Source: an uncultured Alphaproteobacteria bacterium (lineage in GTDB: Bacteria; Pseudomonadota; Alphaproteobacteria; Rhodobacterales; Rhodobacteraceae). Taken from it: a stretch of 64,000 bases of DNA. Shown piece after piece: positions 54,483 through 63,397 of this stretch. Numbering within the stretch: the first letter of the stretch is position 1; each line of letters opens with the position of its first letter. Below the pieces are notes generated by a model. The model saw nothing but the letters and a program-made list of their open reading frames with translations. It did no database searches and was not told where the DNA came from. Location of the stretch: assembly GCA_902524845.1 (NCBI GenBank), contig CABZEW010000005.1:1-64000 (forward strand), given 5' to 3'. The position numbers were made by a program, and so were the translations under genes.

Positions 54483-55884
54483 ACTACCGTTAAATTTGGG
54501 GTCAGTGCATTTTGTTGGAATTGGTGGCATAGGAATGTCTGGGATTGCAGAGGTTCTTGTCAATCTTGGGTACTCAATTCAAGGTTCTGATATAAAGAGA
54601 ACAAAGATAACTGATAGACTATTATCTCTAGGTGTAAAGATTTTTTATGAGCATAAGGCAGAGAACGTTAGAAATTGTGCTGTTGTCGTTATTTCTTCCG
54701 CTATAACACAAGAAAATGTAGAATTAAATTTTGCAAAACAGCTTGCTATACCAATAGTTTCTAGAGCAGAAATGCTGGCAGAATTGATGAGAATGAAGTT
54801 AAATGTAGTAGTTGCTGGATCTCATGGAAAGACAACAACTACGTCCCTTGTCGCTTCAATAACAGAGCTAGGTAATCTGGACCCGACTGTTATTAACGGA
54901 GGAGTAATAAAAGCATATGGTTCTAATGCTAGGCTCGGAGAGGGAGAGTGGATGGTAGTAGAAGCAGATGAAAGTGATGGATCATTTAACAAATTGCCCG
55001 TGACCATCGGTATAGTGACCAACATTGATAAAGAGCACTTAGATCACTATGGCAATTTTTCAAACTTAAAAAGCGCTTTTGAAAAATTTATCTCAAGTAT
55101 TCCATTCTATGGAGTGGCGGTTTGTTGTATCGATAATAAGCATGTCGCTAATGTGATATCAAAAGTCAATGATCGCAAAATTATTACTTACGGATTTTCG
55201 GAAAAGGCAGATGTCACAATAAGGAATTTAAGAATTAACGATATAGGCACAAGCTTCGACCTAGATGATAAGATTGCTAATATTTACTTGAGAGATTTTT
55301 ATTTGCCAATGATAGGTCAACACAACGCACTAAATGCTTGTGCCGCTATTTTAGCAGCTTCAAATTTATCAATCCCGCTAAGGTTTATTAAGAGCGCTTT
55401 GGCCAACTTTGAGGGGGTATCAAGACGTTTTTCAAGGATAGGCTATTTCAATGGTGCCACGATAATAGATGACTATGCACATCATCCTGCAGAAATCGAA
55501 GCTGTAATTTCTGCTGCTAAGAAAATTGCAAAAAAAAGAATAATAGTAGTCCATCAGCCCCACAGGTTTTCAAGGTTGAGGTCACTGTTCACAGACTTCA
55601 AGAAATGCTTTGGAGGTGCTGACATTCTTGGTATAACACCTGTTTTTGCAGCCGGTGAGCCTAAGATTCATGGTTTTGATAGTGAAGCTTTGATCAAATC
55701 CTTTATGAAAAGTGACAGACAAAAGATTGAGTACATTAAGGATGAAGGTTCCTTTAGTCAGTTTTTAAAAAATAACTGTGATGATGGTGATATTTTTTTA
55801 ACATTGGGGGCTGGTAATATAACTAATTGGGTTAATAACCTATCTTATGTGACTGATAAACCAGGACATGAAGACAATGAGTGA
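54469..55884 (+). CDS. murC: UDP-MurNAc:L-alanine ligase
   Basis: First Mur ligase; attaches L-alanine to UDP-MurNAc. N-terminal VHFVGIGGIGMSGIAEVL, ATP loop VAGSHGKTTTTSLVA, DDYAHHPAEIEAVI and VHQPHRFSRLRSLF are diagnostic. ATG 54469 follows GGGAG at a good distance and lies inside murG. 471 aa is typical. Confidence 0.97.
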   Translation: MLATRLPLNLGSVHFVGIGGIGMSGIAEVLVNLGYSIQGSDIKRTKITDRLLSLGVKIFYEHKAENVRNCAVVVISSAITQENVELNFAKQLAIPIVSRAEMLAELMRMKLNVVVAGSHGKTTTTSLVASITELGNLDPTVINGGVIKAYGSNARLGEGEWMVVEADESDGSFNKLPVTIGIVTNIDKEHLDHYGNFSNLKSAFEKFISSIPFYGVAVCCIDNKHVANVISKVNDRKIITYGFSEKADVTIRNLRINDIGTSFDLDDKIANIYLRDFYLPMIGQHNALNACAAILAASNLSIPLRFIKSALANFEGVSRRFSRIGYFNGATIIDDYAHHPAEIEAVISAAKKIAKKRIIVVHQPHRFSRLRSLFTDFKKCFGGADILGITPVFAAGEPKIHGFDSEALIKSFMKSDRQKIEYIKDEGSFSQFLKNNCDDGDIFLTLGAGNITNWVNNLSYVTDKPGHEDNE

Positions 55885-56824
55885 AGTTGCTTTTTTTGAT
55901 GAAAATGAATTTTTAGGATCAATAAATTATTCATTTCCTTTATCAAAAATTAGTTGGTTAAAAGTTGGTGGTCCAGTAGATGTTTTATTTAGACCAAGGA
56001 ATTTGGATGATTTATCTAGGTTCTTATCCCGCGTACCTGTCTCAGTTCAAGTTATGCCCATAGGAGCGTGTTCGAACCTTTTAGTAAGAGATGGGGGACT
56101 TTCAGGAATTGTAATCAAGCTAGGTCGAAATTTTTCTGAAATTGAAGTAAAGGGTGAACAAGTTAAGCTTGGGGCTGCCAATTTTAGCCCTAAGGTTGCT
56201 GTGAGTTTATCCGAACAAGGTTATGATTTATCTTTTTTAAGAACAATTCCCGGAACAATAGGAGGAGCAATAGCCATGAACGCTGGCTGTTATGGCAAAT
56301 ATATTGGAGATTACGTGCAGAGCATAGAGGGGGTTGATAAGGCTGGAAAATATATTCGGGTGAGTCGAAAAAACCTTGAGTTTCAATACCGCACTTGTAA
56401 GTTGCCAAAAAATTTTATTGTTACCTCAGCTGTTGTTAGGCCAATAAGGACGAAAACTGACACAATTAAAAAGAAAATGACAGAGATGTTGTCCAAAAGA
56501 GAAAAGACACAACCCATTAAGAAAGCTACTTGTGGCTCAACTTTCAAAAACCCCGATGGAAAGTCATCACTTATGCTAGAGGAGATAACTGAATTAAAAG
56601 CATGGAGATTGATTGATAATGCAGGATTAAGGGGTAAAAAAATAGGAAGAGCAATGGTGTCAAATAAGCATCCTAATTTTTTAATAAATATGGGAGGTGC
56701 AACTGCTCATGACATAGAAGCACTGGGAGAGCATGTTAGGGAAGCAGTTTATGAAAAATATAAAGTTATGCTTGATTGGGAGGTAATCAGGGTTGGGAGA
56801 AATAAGCTTGAACAGAATAGTTAA
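55877..56824 (+). CDS. murB: UDP-N-acetylenolpyruvoylglucosamine reductase
   Basis: FAD enzyme that reduces the enolpyruvyl group to make UDP-MurNAc. FAD-domain segments SWLKVGGPVDVLFRP and GACSNLLVRDGGLSG; LRTIPGTIGGAIAMNAGCYG; the catalytic serine in CGSTFKNP; and RAMVSNKHPNFLIN. ATG 55877 has AGGA about 10 nt upstream and overlaps the murC TGA; ATG 55868 is three codons earlier but too close to that site. Confidence 0.95.
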   Translation: MSEVAFFDENEFLGSINYSFPLSKISWLKVGGPVDVLFRPRNLDDLSRFLSRVPVSVQVMPIGACSNLLVRDGGLSGIVIKLGRNFSEIEVKGEQVKLGAANFSPKVAVSLSEQGYDLSFLRTIPGTIGGAIAMNAGCYGKYIGDYVQSIEGVDKAGKYIRVSRKNLEFQYRTCKLPKNFIVTSAVVRPIRTKTDTIKKKMTEMLSKREKTQPIKKATCGSTFKNPDGKSSLMLEEITELKAWRLIDNAGLRGKKIGRAMVSNKHPNFLINMGGATAHDIEALGEHVREAVYEKYKVMLDWEVIRVGRNKLEQNS

Positions 56825-57752
56825 ACCGAAAAATATCTCTAAAGTTTTAGTATTACAGGGAGGAGTTTCAGAAGAGAAAGAGGTATCTAATTCAACTGCT
56901 ACAAGTTGCATAGAGGCACTTAAAAAAATAAAGTTTGATGTTGAAGCGATAAGTGTTAATTCAACTAACGTGCATAAAATAGCTGAAGTGGTTAAAGTTA
57001 ACAATCCTGATGTTATATTTAATGCCTTACATGGTGGCATCGGAGAGAATGGGACTATTCAGGGTTTATTTGAGACACTGAGGATTCCGTACACGCACTC
57101 TGGAGTTTTATCCTCAGCCATTGCAATGGATAAATTTATCTCAAAAAAAATATTCAAGTCATCTGGATTACCAGTAATAGAGGGTCTGCTCTTGAATGGA
57201 CAAGATCAATTAAAAGGAATGCCCATTGATCCTCCATTTGTAATAAAGCCAAACAATGGAGGCTCTTCTGTTGGAATTCAATTTATTAGACATAACGAAC
57301 AAATTGACGACGTTACGCCACTTCGTGCAAATGGAGGTAGGAAGTATCTTTTGGAGAAGTATATTCCTGGAAGAGAGTTGACAGTAGCTGTTCTTAATGG
57401 AAAGCCACTGACCGTTACTGACATCGTAACTGAAAATTGGTATAATTATGATGCAAAATATAGAGATGGTGGCTCTGAGCATGTAATTCCTGCAAATATT
57501 CCGCAAGACATATTCCAATTGTGTATAAAGTACGCAGTTAGGGCACATCACTCTTTGGCTTGCAGAGGTATCACCCGTTCAGATTTTAGATGGAATGAAA
57601 AAAAAGGGAAGGAAGGTTTGTATATATTAGAGCTAAATACTCAGCCGGGAATGACTAAAACTTCTCTTGTTCCTGAACAGGCAAAATATGTTGGTTTGGA
57701 TTTACAACAACTTTGCTTGGAATTAGTCAAAGATGCATCGTGTAATAAATAG
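56808..57752 (+). CDS. ddl: D-alanine--D-alanine ligase
   Basis: ATP-grasp enzyme making the D-Ala-D-Ala dipeptide used by MurF. LQGGVSEEKEVSNS, NALHGGIGENGTIQGLFE, the KPNNGGSSVGI loop, and the C-terminal LELNTQPGMTKTSLVPEQA are all present. The start is taken as TTG 56808 (314 aa), 8 nt after GGGAG and overlapping the murB end; TTG 56793 is the other option. Confidence 0.95.
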   Translation: MNRIVKPKNISKVLVLQGGVSEEKEVSNSTATSCIEALKKIKFDVEAISVNSTNVHKIAEVVKVNNPDVIFNALHGGIGENGTIQGLFETLRIPYTHSGVLSSAIAMDKFISKKIFKSSGLPVIEGLLLNGQDQLKGMPIDPPFVIKPNNGGSSVGIQFIRHNEQIDDVTPLRANGGRKYLLEKYIPGRELTVAVLNGKPLTVTDIVTENWYNYDAKYRDGGSEHVIPANIPQDIFQLCIKYAVRAHHSLACRGITRSDFRWNEKKGKEGLYILELNTQPGMTKTSLVPEQAKYVGLDLQQLCLELVKDASCNK

Positions 57753-57759
57753 GTAAAAG

Positions 57760-58623
57760 ATGAATTTGTTAAAATCAACTGATCCAGCTCCATCAAAGTT
57801 ATCTTATAGAGTGAATAGATTATTTTATAGGCAATGGTTTAAACTACTGTTAATTTCGTCTTTATTGGTTTTATGTGGATTGCTCGTAAACAAATTTCTC
57901 TATAGAAATATTGATCTAAGTGCAGAAATCAAATCTTTAAGCGAGAAAGGGTCAGAGTTATATAAAGATTTAACAAAGTTATCGATAAACCGAATTGTCG
58001 TAAACGGTGCCCAAGGTTCTTTAAAGAAAGAAATAATAATGTTGATTGAGAATGTGGCCACTGAAGAGTTTTCAGCATTGAAGGCACGGCATTTAAGAGA
58101 AAAAATACGAAAGATAAATAAGGTCAAAAAAGCTTTTGTAAAGTTTTCGAGTGATGGATTAGTAATTGTGAATGTCGTTGAAAGAAAAGAAGCAGCAGTT
58201 TTTCTTAACAACAGTTTATATGAGGTTCTCGATAGCAATGGAGTTATCTTGTCTGTAAATAACGATTACGAAGGTTTATCTAACTTTCCGCTTATAGTAG
58301 GAAAATCTGGATCAAAAAATATAATAGGCCTTTTATCGTTAGCAAATGAAATAGGATCATTTTATCCAGAAGTTTTATACTATGAATGGGTTGGCGAGAG
58401 ACGATGGAATATACATATGAAAAACAATTTAGTTTTTAAATTGCCGGAGAACAATTTGAGTAAAGGAGTAGAGTTAATGCGGATCTTTTTAAATGAGACA
58501 AATCACCATTTAAAACCCATAGTTTCTGTTGATTTGAGAAATTTAGATAAACCAATAATTAAGTTTAGGAAATCCCCATCTATTAAACCTGTTCGTGAGA
58601 AAGCTGAGAGGTTTGCAGGTTGA
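57760..58623 (+). CDS. ftsQ: Cell division protein FtsQ
   Basis: Bitopic division protein (287 aa): cytoplasmic N-terminus, one membrane helix (about 28-48), a POTRA domain beginning near residue 79 (ISINRIVVNG pattern), and the FtsQ beta domain with VVERKEAAVFLNN and SNFPLIVGK. It links the divisome core to FtsB-FtsL. The POTRA start and position between ddl and ftsA identify it. The TGA overlaps the ftsA TTG. Confidence 0.9.
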   Translation: MNLLKSTDPAPSKLSYRVNRLFYRQWFKLLLISSLLVLCGLLVNKFLYRNIDLSAEIKSLSEKGSELYKDLTKLSINRIVVNGAQGSLKKEIIMLIENVATEEFSALKARHLREKIRKINKVKKAFVKFSSDGLVIVNVVERKEAAVFLNNSLYEVLDSNGVILSVNNDYEGLSNFPLIVGKSGSKNIIGLLSLANEIGSFYPEVLYYEWVGERRWNIHMKNNLVFKLPENNLSKGVELMRIFLNETNHHLKPIVSVDLRNLDKPIIKFRKSPSIKPVREKAERFAG

Positions 58624-59951
58624 GGAAACTGTTGCAGAGTCAGAGACAATTAAGACAAAAAAGGCTGACTGCTATAAAGAAAGGAACGGTTGCCCTGATA
58701 GACCTAGGGAGTTCCAAGGTAATGTGCCTTGTTCTTTCACTTACGGATACAAATAAAACCAATTCATTCTCAGATAGTAAATCACAACAAGGAGTAGCCT
58801 TCAGAGTTGTAGGTGCTTCGACTACAAAGTCTCGGGGAGTTAGGTATGGAGAAATATATGAGATGCGAGAAGCGGAAAGCGCGATAAGGACTGTAATTCA
58901 ACGTGCACAAAAGATGGCGGGTTGTTTAATTGAGAATGTCTTTCTCACTTTTTCCAGTGGCAGTCAAAAATCGACACTTATTTCTTCCTCTATTAGATTT
59001 AGTCAAAGAGAAGTTTCTGAAACAGACATAGGGCATGCCTTGTCAAACCTTAATCTTGTTTATGATGATTTAAAAAGAGAAATAATTCACGCTTTGCCCG
59101 TTAATTTTAGTATTGACGATAAACACGGGTATAGGGATCCAACAGGAATTAGTGGGTCAAAACTTTCGGTCGATGTCAACACTGTTTCTATTCAATCAGA
59201 TATCATTAAGAATATCGTTAGTTGTTTGAATAAATGCGATCTGTCTTTGGCAGGAATAGCTATTGCTCCTTACTTGTCGGGGTTATCGAGTCTTCTCGAA
59301 GATGAAATGCAATTAGGTGTTGTTTGTATAGATTTAGGTGCTGCCAGTTCAAGTGTATCAATTTTTTTTCGTAAAAACTTAATATTTTCTGGATCTATAC
59401 GCATTGGTGGACAGCACATAACTAGTGATATCATGCAGGCATTCCAAATTTCTTTTTTAGCAGCGGAAAGATTAAAAGTTTTACATGGAGGCTTATTGCC
59501 CACGAACACAGATGATAGAGAAACTATAGAACTACCCGAGAGTAATACAGATCTTTATACTGATAGAAGAACTATAACAAAGTCGGAATTATTAGGAGTA
59601 ATTAGACCACGAGTTGAAGAGATTTTTGACTCACTAAGATCTATTTTGGATCAATCAAACTTTGAGTTTCTTCCAGGGCAAAAAATAGTTTTAACTGGTG
59701 GTGGTAGTAAGTTAGCAAATATATTGGATTTCACGTCTACATTTCTTGGAAAATCAACACGTGTTGCTATGCCAATGAGAATTCAAGGCCTGCCTGCATC
59801 TGCTCATGGACCTGAGGCGGCAGCTGTTATCGGATTGGCCTTAAATCTTGCTCAACCCCAAGATGAAGTCTGGGATTTTAGGGCGCCTTTTGAACATGAG
59901 GGAGATGAATTTATAAGAAGGACATGGCGATGGGTCAAAGCAAATTGGTAA
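58620..59951 (+). CDS. ftsA: Cell division protein FtsA
   Basis: Actin-like ATPase (443 aa) that tethers FtsZ to the membrane. Phosphate-1 motif VALIDLGSSKVMCLVL, phosphate-2 VVCIDLGAASSSVSIF, adenosine motif IVLTGGGSKLANI. The C-terminus EFIRRTWRWVKANW is the amphipathic membrane-targeting helix. The start is TTG 58620, overlapping the ftsQ stop as TTGA. Confidence 0.95.
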   Translation: MRKLLQSQRQLRQKRLTAIKKGTVALIDLGSSKVMCLVLSLTDTNKTNSFSDSKSQQGVAFRVVGASTTKSRGVRYGEIYEMREAESAIRTVIQRAQKMAGCLIENVFLTFSSGSQKSTLISSSIRFSQREVSETDIGHALSNLNLVYDDLKREIIHALPVNFSIDDKHGYRDPTGISGSKLSVDVNTVSIQSDIIKNIVSCLNKCDLSLAGIAIAPYLSGLSSLLEDEMQLGVVCIDLGAASSSVSIFFRKNLIFSGSIRIGGQHITSDIMQAFQISFLAAERLKVLHGGLLPTNTDDRETIELPESNTDLYTDRRTITKSELLGVIRPRVEEIFDSLRSILDQSNFEFLPGQKIVLTGGGSKLANILDFTSTFLGKSTRVAMPMRIQGLPASAHGPEAAAVIGLALNLAQPQDEVWDFRAPFEHEGDEFIRRTWRWVKANW

Positions 59952-59957
59952 AAACTT

Positions 59958-60028
59958 TTGTCAAGATAAATTGATCTCACTTATAAAAAGAGTGACGAGG
60001 TAGAGTGATTCGGTTATGATACGAATCA
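59958..60028 (+). promoter_or_regulatory. ftsZ promoter region with GANTC palindrome
   Basis: Two candidate promoters in the 113-nt ftsA-ftsZ gap. P1: TTGTCA (59958-59963), 18 nt, TATAAA (59982-59987). P2: GTGACG (59992-59997), 17 nt, TATGAT (60015-60020). P2's -10 sits in the loop of a perfect 7-bp inverted repeat, TGATTCG (60006-60012) and CGAATCA (60022-60028). Each arm holds a GANTC site, the target of the cell-cycle methylase CcrM. In Caulobacter, ftsZ is activated by CcrM methylation of GANTC in its promoter, through GcrA. Confidence 0.6.
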
Positions 60029-60064
60029 GCAGTAAATAAAAATAAAAATAAATGGCAGGCAATA

Positions 60065-61549
60065 ATGGCAATAAATATCAGGATTCCTGAACATAAGGAA
60101 TTGAAACCAAGAATACTAGTTTTCGGTATTGGAGGCGCTGGCGGAAACGCTGTAAATAATATGATGCTAAAAAATTTAGAAGGGGCAGAGTTTGTTGCGG
60201 CTAACACAGACGCACAGGCTCTACAGCAGTCTAATGCACAAACCAAGCTACAGTTAGGGTTAGAAAGAACGCAGGGGCTGGGAGCAGGAGCAAAACCTGA
60301 GATCGGAAACGACGCTGCTGTTGAAAGTACAGAACAGATTGCCGATATTTTGGATGGAGCAAATCTCTGCTTTATAACTGCAGGAATGGGAGGAGGTACG
60401 GGTACAGGAGCTGCTCCTATCGTTGCTGAACTTGCTAGGCAAAAGGGAATACTTACTGTGGGGGTTGTTACGAAGCCTTTTCAATTTGAAGGCAATACTA
60501 GGATGAAACAAGCTGACGAAGGTATATTAGCGCTTCAAAAAGTTGTGGATACCCTAATAATAATCCCAAATCAAAATTTATTCAGACTGGCAACTGAAAA
60601 AACAACATTTACCGAGGCTTTTTCTATGGCCGATGATGTTCTATACCAGGGTGTAAAGGGGGTAACGGATCTCATGGTTAAACCAGGGCTTATCAATTTG
60701 GACTTTGCTGACGTAAGGTCCGTGATGGATGAAATGGGAAAAGCAATGATGGGTACCGGTGAAGCTAGTGGAGAAGATAGGGCATTACAAGCTGCAGAAA
60801 AGGCGATAGCAAATCCTCTGCTGGATGAGATTTCACTTAAGGGTGCTACAGGGGTGCTTATAAACGTGACTGGTAGTAATGACATGACACTCTTTGAAGT
60901 AGATGAAGCGGCAAATAGGATAAGAGATGAAGTTGATCCGGAAGCGAACATAATAGTGGGATCGACCTTTGATTCTGATCTTACCGGTTCAATTAGAGTT
61001 TCTGTTGTAGCTACTGGAATAGATGTATCAGAATTTTCAAATCCAAGACCCCAAGGCTCCAATCATTCAGAGGTATCAGAGAAAATTGAGCCAGATAAAG
61101 CTGATTTACAAGGCTATTTCTCTCGAACTATTACGCCAGGAAATCAGAAGAATCGTGAAGAAATCATTGTTGATCAAGAAACCTTAGCCGTAGAAAAAAA
61201 CGAGTTAGAAATACTAAAAAGTGATCAAAATTTAGACACCCTACCTTTAGAAGAAGACTTGCAGGCTAGCGACAATAGAGAAAGTGAAAAACAGTTGGAG
61301 TCACAATCTTATCAAATTGGCCCAGATATAAATCTACCTCCCAGAAAGCAAAATAGCGGAGCGTCTGCTTCAGGAGGAGGATTAAATAGCCTTATAAGGC
61401 GTATGACAGGTTTTGCAGATAAAAAAGCAGAAGAAAACAATGTGCCTATTCCAAGACGAATAGAGGAAGAGAAAGAAAATTTAGAGACAGATAGAGAAGA
61501 TGAAAGTAAGCTAGAGATCCCCGCTTTTTTACGCCGACAAGCTAACTAA
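60065..61549 (+). CDS. ftsZ: Cell division GTPase FtsZ
   Basis: Tubulin-like GTPase (494 aa) that forms the division ring. [13 protein letters not shown] at the N-terminus, tubulin signature [12 protein letters not shown] (107-118), and T7 loop [13 protein letters not shown] long variable linker (about 320-480, rich in Glu, Asp, Gln and Lys) ends in [10 protein letters not shown], the alphaproteobacterial tail that binds FtsA and other partners. Its own promoters lie upstream. Confidence 0.98.
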   Translation: MAINIRIPEHKELKPRILVFGIGGAGGNAVNNMMLKNLEGAEFVAANTDAQALQQSNAQTKLQLGLERTQGLGAGAKPEIGNDAAVESTEQIADILDGANLCFITAGMGGGTGTGAAPIVAELARQKGILTVGVVTKPFQFEGNTRMKQADEGILALQKVVDTLIIIPNQNLFRLATEKTTFTEAFSMADDVLYQGVKGVTDLMVKPGLINLDFADVRSVMDEMGKAMMGTGEASGEDRALQAAEKAIANPLLDEISLKGATGVLINVTGSNDMTLFEVDEAANRIRDEVDPEANIIVGSTFDSDLTGSIRVSVVATGIDVSEFSNPRPQGSNHSEVSEKIEPDKADLQGYFSRTITPGNQKNREEIIVDQETLAVEKNELEILKSDQNLDTLPLEEDLQASDNRESEKQLESQSYQIGPDINLPPRKQNSGASASGGGLNSLIRRMTGFADKKAEENNVPIPRRIEEEKENLETDREDESKLEIPAFLRRQAN

Positions 61550-61605
61550 GTAACAGTTGATTTATTTTGACACATAAGTGTGTATTGAGATTTGCGGTCG
61601 AGTAG

Positions 61606-61628
61606 GTAACTTTTATCTTAAAGGTTAC
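61606..61628 (+). promoter_or_regulatory. Hairpin covering the lpxC ribosome-binding site
   Basis: 23 nt that fold into a 10-bp stem (nine Watson-Crick pairs and one G-U) with a 3-nt loop; 61606-61615 pairs with 61619-61628. The AAAGG Shine-Dalgarno (61620-61624) is inside the 3' arm and the ATG begins 2 nt after the stem. The structure should limit ribosome access to lpxC. No poly-U follows, so it is not a terminator. Confidence 0.55.
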
Positions 61629-61629
61629 A

Positions 61630-62553
61630 ATGTTTCAGAAGTCTATAAAAAATTCATTTACGCTTAAAGGCAGAGGCCTCCACTTAGGTAGAGATGTAGA
61701 GATTGTTGTTCACCCAGCTCCTGCAGATCATGGTATTGTTTTCAAGAGAACTGATGTGGATGCTAGTCATGCGTGTATCAAAGCTAGCTTTGAAAATGTG
61801 TCAAAGACCTATCTGCGGACGCAACTCACTAATAGTTTTGGAATTTCAATAGTAACTGCAGAGCATATTTTAGCTGCTTTTGCGGGACTAGGGATTCATA
61901 ATGCTTTGATTGAGTTGGGTGAGGAAGAGATCCCCATACTTGATGGATCCTCAAGAATTTTTGTAAAAGCAATACTTGAATCAGGGGTTGCTGAACTAGA
62001 TAAAAAGATAAATTTATATCAAGTAGTAAACAGTATAAGGGTAGGGAATTCAGACGCTTGGGCAGAGTTAAGGCCAGCAAAGACATTTTCAATAGATTTT
62101 GAGATGGACTGGCCTGGAACTGCGCTGGGTAATCAAAGTCTAGATATGCCTATTGTTAATGGAGCATTCGTCAGAGAAATATGCGATAGTAGAACTTTCT
62201 GTCGTAAAAGTGACGTTGTTCGACTTAAAGATGAGGGTTTTGCAATAGGAGGATGTATTGAAAATGCAATCGTCGTAGGAGAAGACGAGATGATAGCACA
62301 TAATGGATTAAGATATTCTGACGAATGTGTTCGACATAAGATACTTGATGCTCTTGGAGATTTGAGCCTTGTAGGAAAGCCAATACTAGGCAAATTTGTT
62401 TCTTGTTCTGGCGGTCACGGGCTTACAAACATGCTGCTACGGGAGAGCTTCAAAAGAGGAGATATTTTTGTCAGCAAGGAATTCTCAGATGAAGATAGAG
62501 ATAAACTCCCGGGCTTCGATATTTCAAATGCTGATATCAAGAATTTACTTTAA
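61630..62553 (+). CDS. lpxC: UDP-3-O-acyl-N-acetylglucosamine deacetylase
   Basis: Zinc deacetylase for the committed step of lipid A synthesis. LKGRGLHLGRDVEIVVHPAP at the N-terminus, zinc and catalytic motifs TAEHILAAFAGLG and VRHKILDALGDLSLVG, and SGGHGLTNMLL near the C-terminus. 307 aa is typical. It lies 80 nt after ftsZ, the usual gammaproteobacterial and alphaproteobacterial order. The leader hairpin suggests translational control. Confidence 0.97.
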   Translation: MFQKSIKNSFTLKGRGLHLGRDVEIVVHPAPADHGIVFKRTDVDASHACIKASFENVSKTYLRTQLTNSFGISIVTAEHILAAFAGLGIHNALIELGEEEIPILDGSSRIFVKAILESGVAELDKKINLYQVVNSIRVGNSDAWAELRPAKTFSIDFEMDWPGTALGNQSLDMPIVNGAFVREICDSRTFCRKSDVVRLKDEGFAIGGCIENAIVVGEDEMIAHNGLRYSDECVRHKILDALGDLSLVGKPILGKFVSCSGGHGLTNMLLRESFKRGDIFVSKEFSDEDRDKLPGFDISNADIKNLL

Positions 62554-62625
62554 CGACTGAATACTATCTTGGTTTTTTAGTCCTCTAATCTTGACTTTCG
62601 CATAACAAAGAAGCTAGAAAGAGAA

Positions 62626-63396
62626 ATGCTTGTATTGTTTTGTTTATTTAAATTTTTAGCAAAGTGCACAATACTCATTTTACTCGTAAGCTGCGCTAAC
62701 AGATTGCCAAGCGAGATTAACGAAAATAATACGCCCAAAGAAATTATACAACTGGGAGACAAAGCGTATGCTAAGGGCTATTATGAGCGGGCAGGAGATT
62801 ATTACTCTGAGGTCAATACATATTTTCCATATTCTGTTGAAGATGAACTTGGATTGAGTAAAGCAGTAGATGCATATTATAAAGCAGGAAAATTCGATGA
62901 CTCGCGTATAGCTGGAAGTAAGTTTTTAAGTATTTACCCCGAAAGTGACAAGGCTCAACGAGTGCTCTACCTTAGGTCAAAAAGTTTTTGTGATCAGATA
63001 GATATAGTGGAGAGGGATCAAGCGGCCGCTCGAGAATGTATATCTAGCTTTTCAGCGTTCCAACAGTTATATCCCAAAAGTAAGTCCAAAAAAGAAGCTG
63101 AACGAAATATAATTAGTGCGAAGGAATTTCTAATAGGCCAACAACTTAATGTTGGCAAGTACTATTTAGAAAGAAATAACCCAACGGCTGCTATGAAAAG
63201 ATTTGAAAAAATCAAGAATAATACAAAAGTCTCTAATTTTTTGCCTGAGGTCTCCTACAGATTGATTGAAACCTTCATTTTAGTTGGATTATTTGGGGAG
63301 GCAATGTCTGAAAAAGCATATATGAAAAAGAAGTTTCCAAATAGTCGTTGGACCAGAGAAGCATCCATTTTAATTGATAAGTCAGGGCTAAGCTAG
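62626..63396 (+). CDS. bamD: Outer membrane assembly lipoprotein BamD
   Basis: Essential lipoprotein of the BAM complex (256 aa). Signal peptide with lipobox LVSC (Cys23), followed by TPR repeats: GDKAYAKGYYERAGDYY, AVDAYYKAGKFDDSRI, then a later repeat in the QLNVGKYYLERNNP segment. The TPR phrase YYERAGDYYSEV is typical of BamD/ComL. It lies between lpxC and recN, the common alphaproteobacterial position. Confidence 0.93.
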   Translation: MLVLFCLFKFLAKCTILILLVSCANRLPSEINENNTPKEIIQLGDKAYAKGYYERAGDYYSEVNTYFPYSVEDELGLSKAVDAYYKAGKFDDSRIAGSKFLSIYPESDKAQRVLYLRSKSFCDQIDIVERDQAAARECISSFSAFQQLYPKSKSKKEAERNIISAKEFLIGQQLNVGKYYLERNNPTAAMKRFEKIKNNTKVSNFLPEVSYRLIETFILVGLFGEAMSEKAYMKKKFPNSRWTREASILIDKSGLS

Positions 63397-63397
63397 C

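Noticed and set aside
62591..62620. TTGACT-18-TAGAAA as the bamD promoter
   Set aside because: It would start transcription at or after the bamD ATG, so it cannot make a translatable message.
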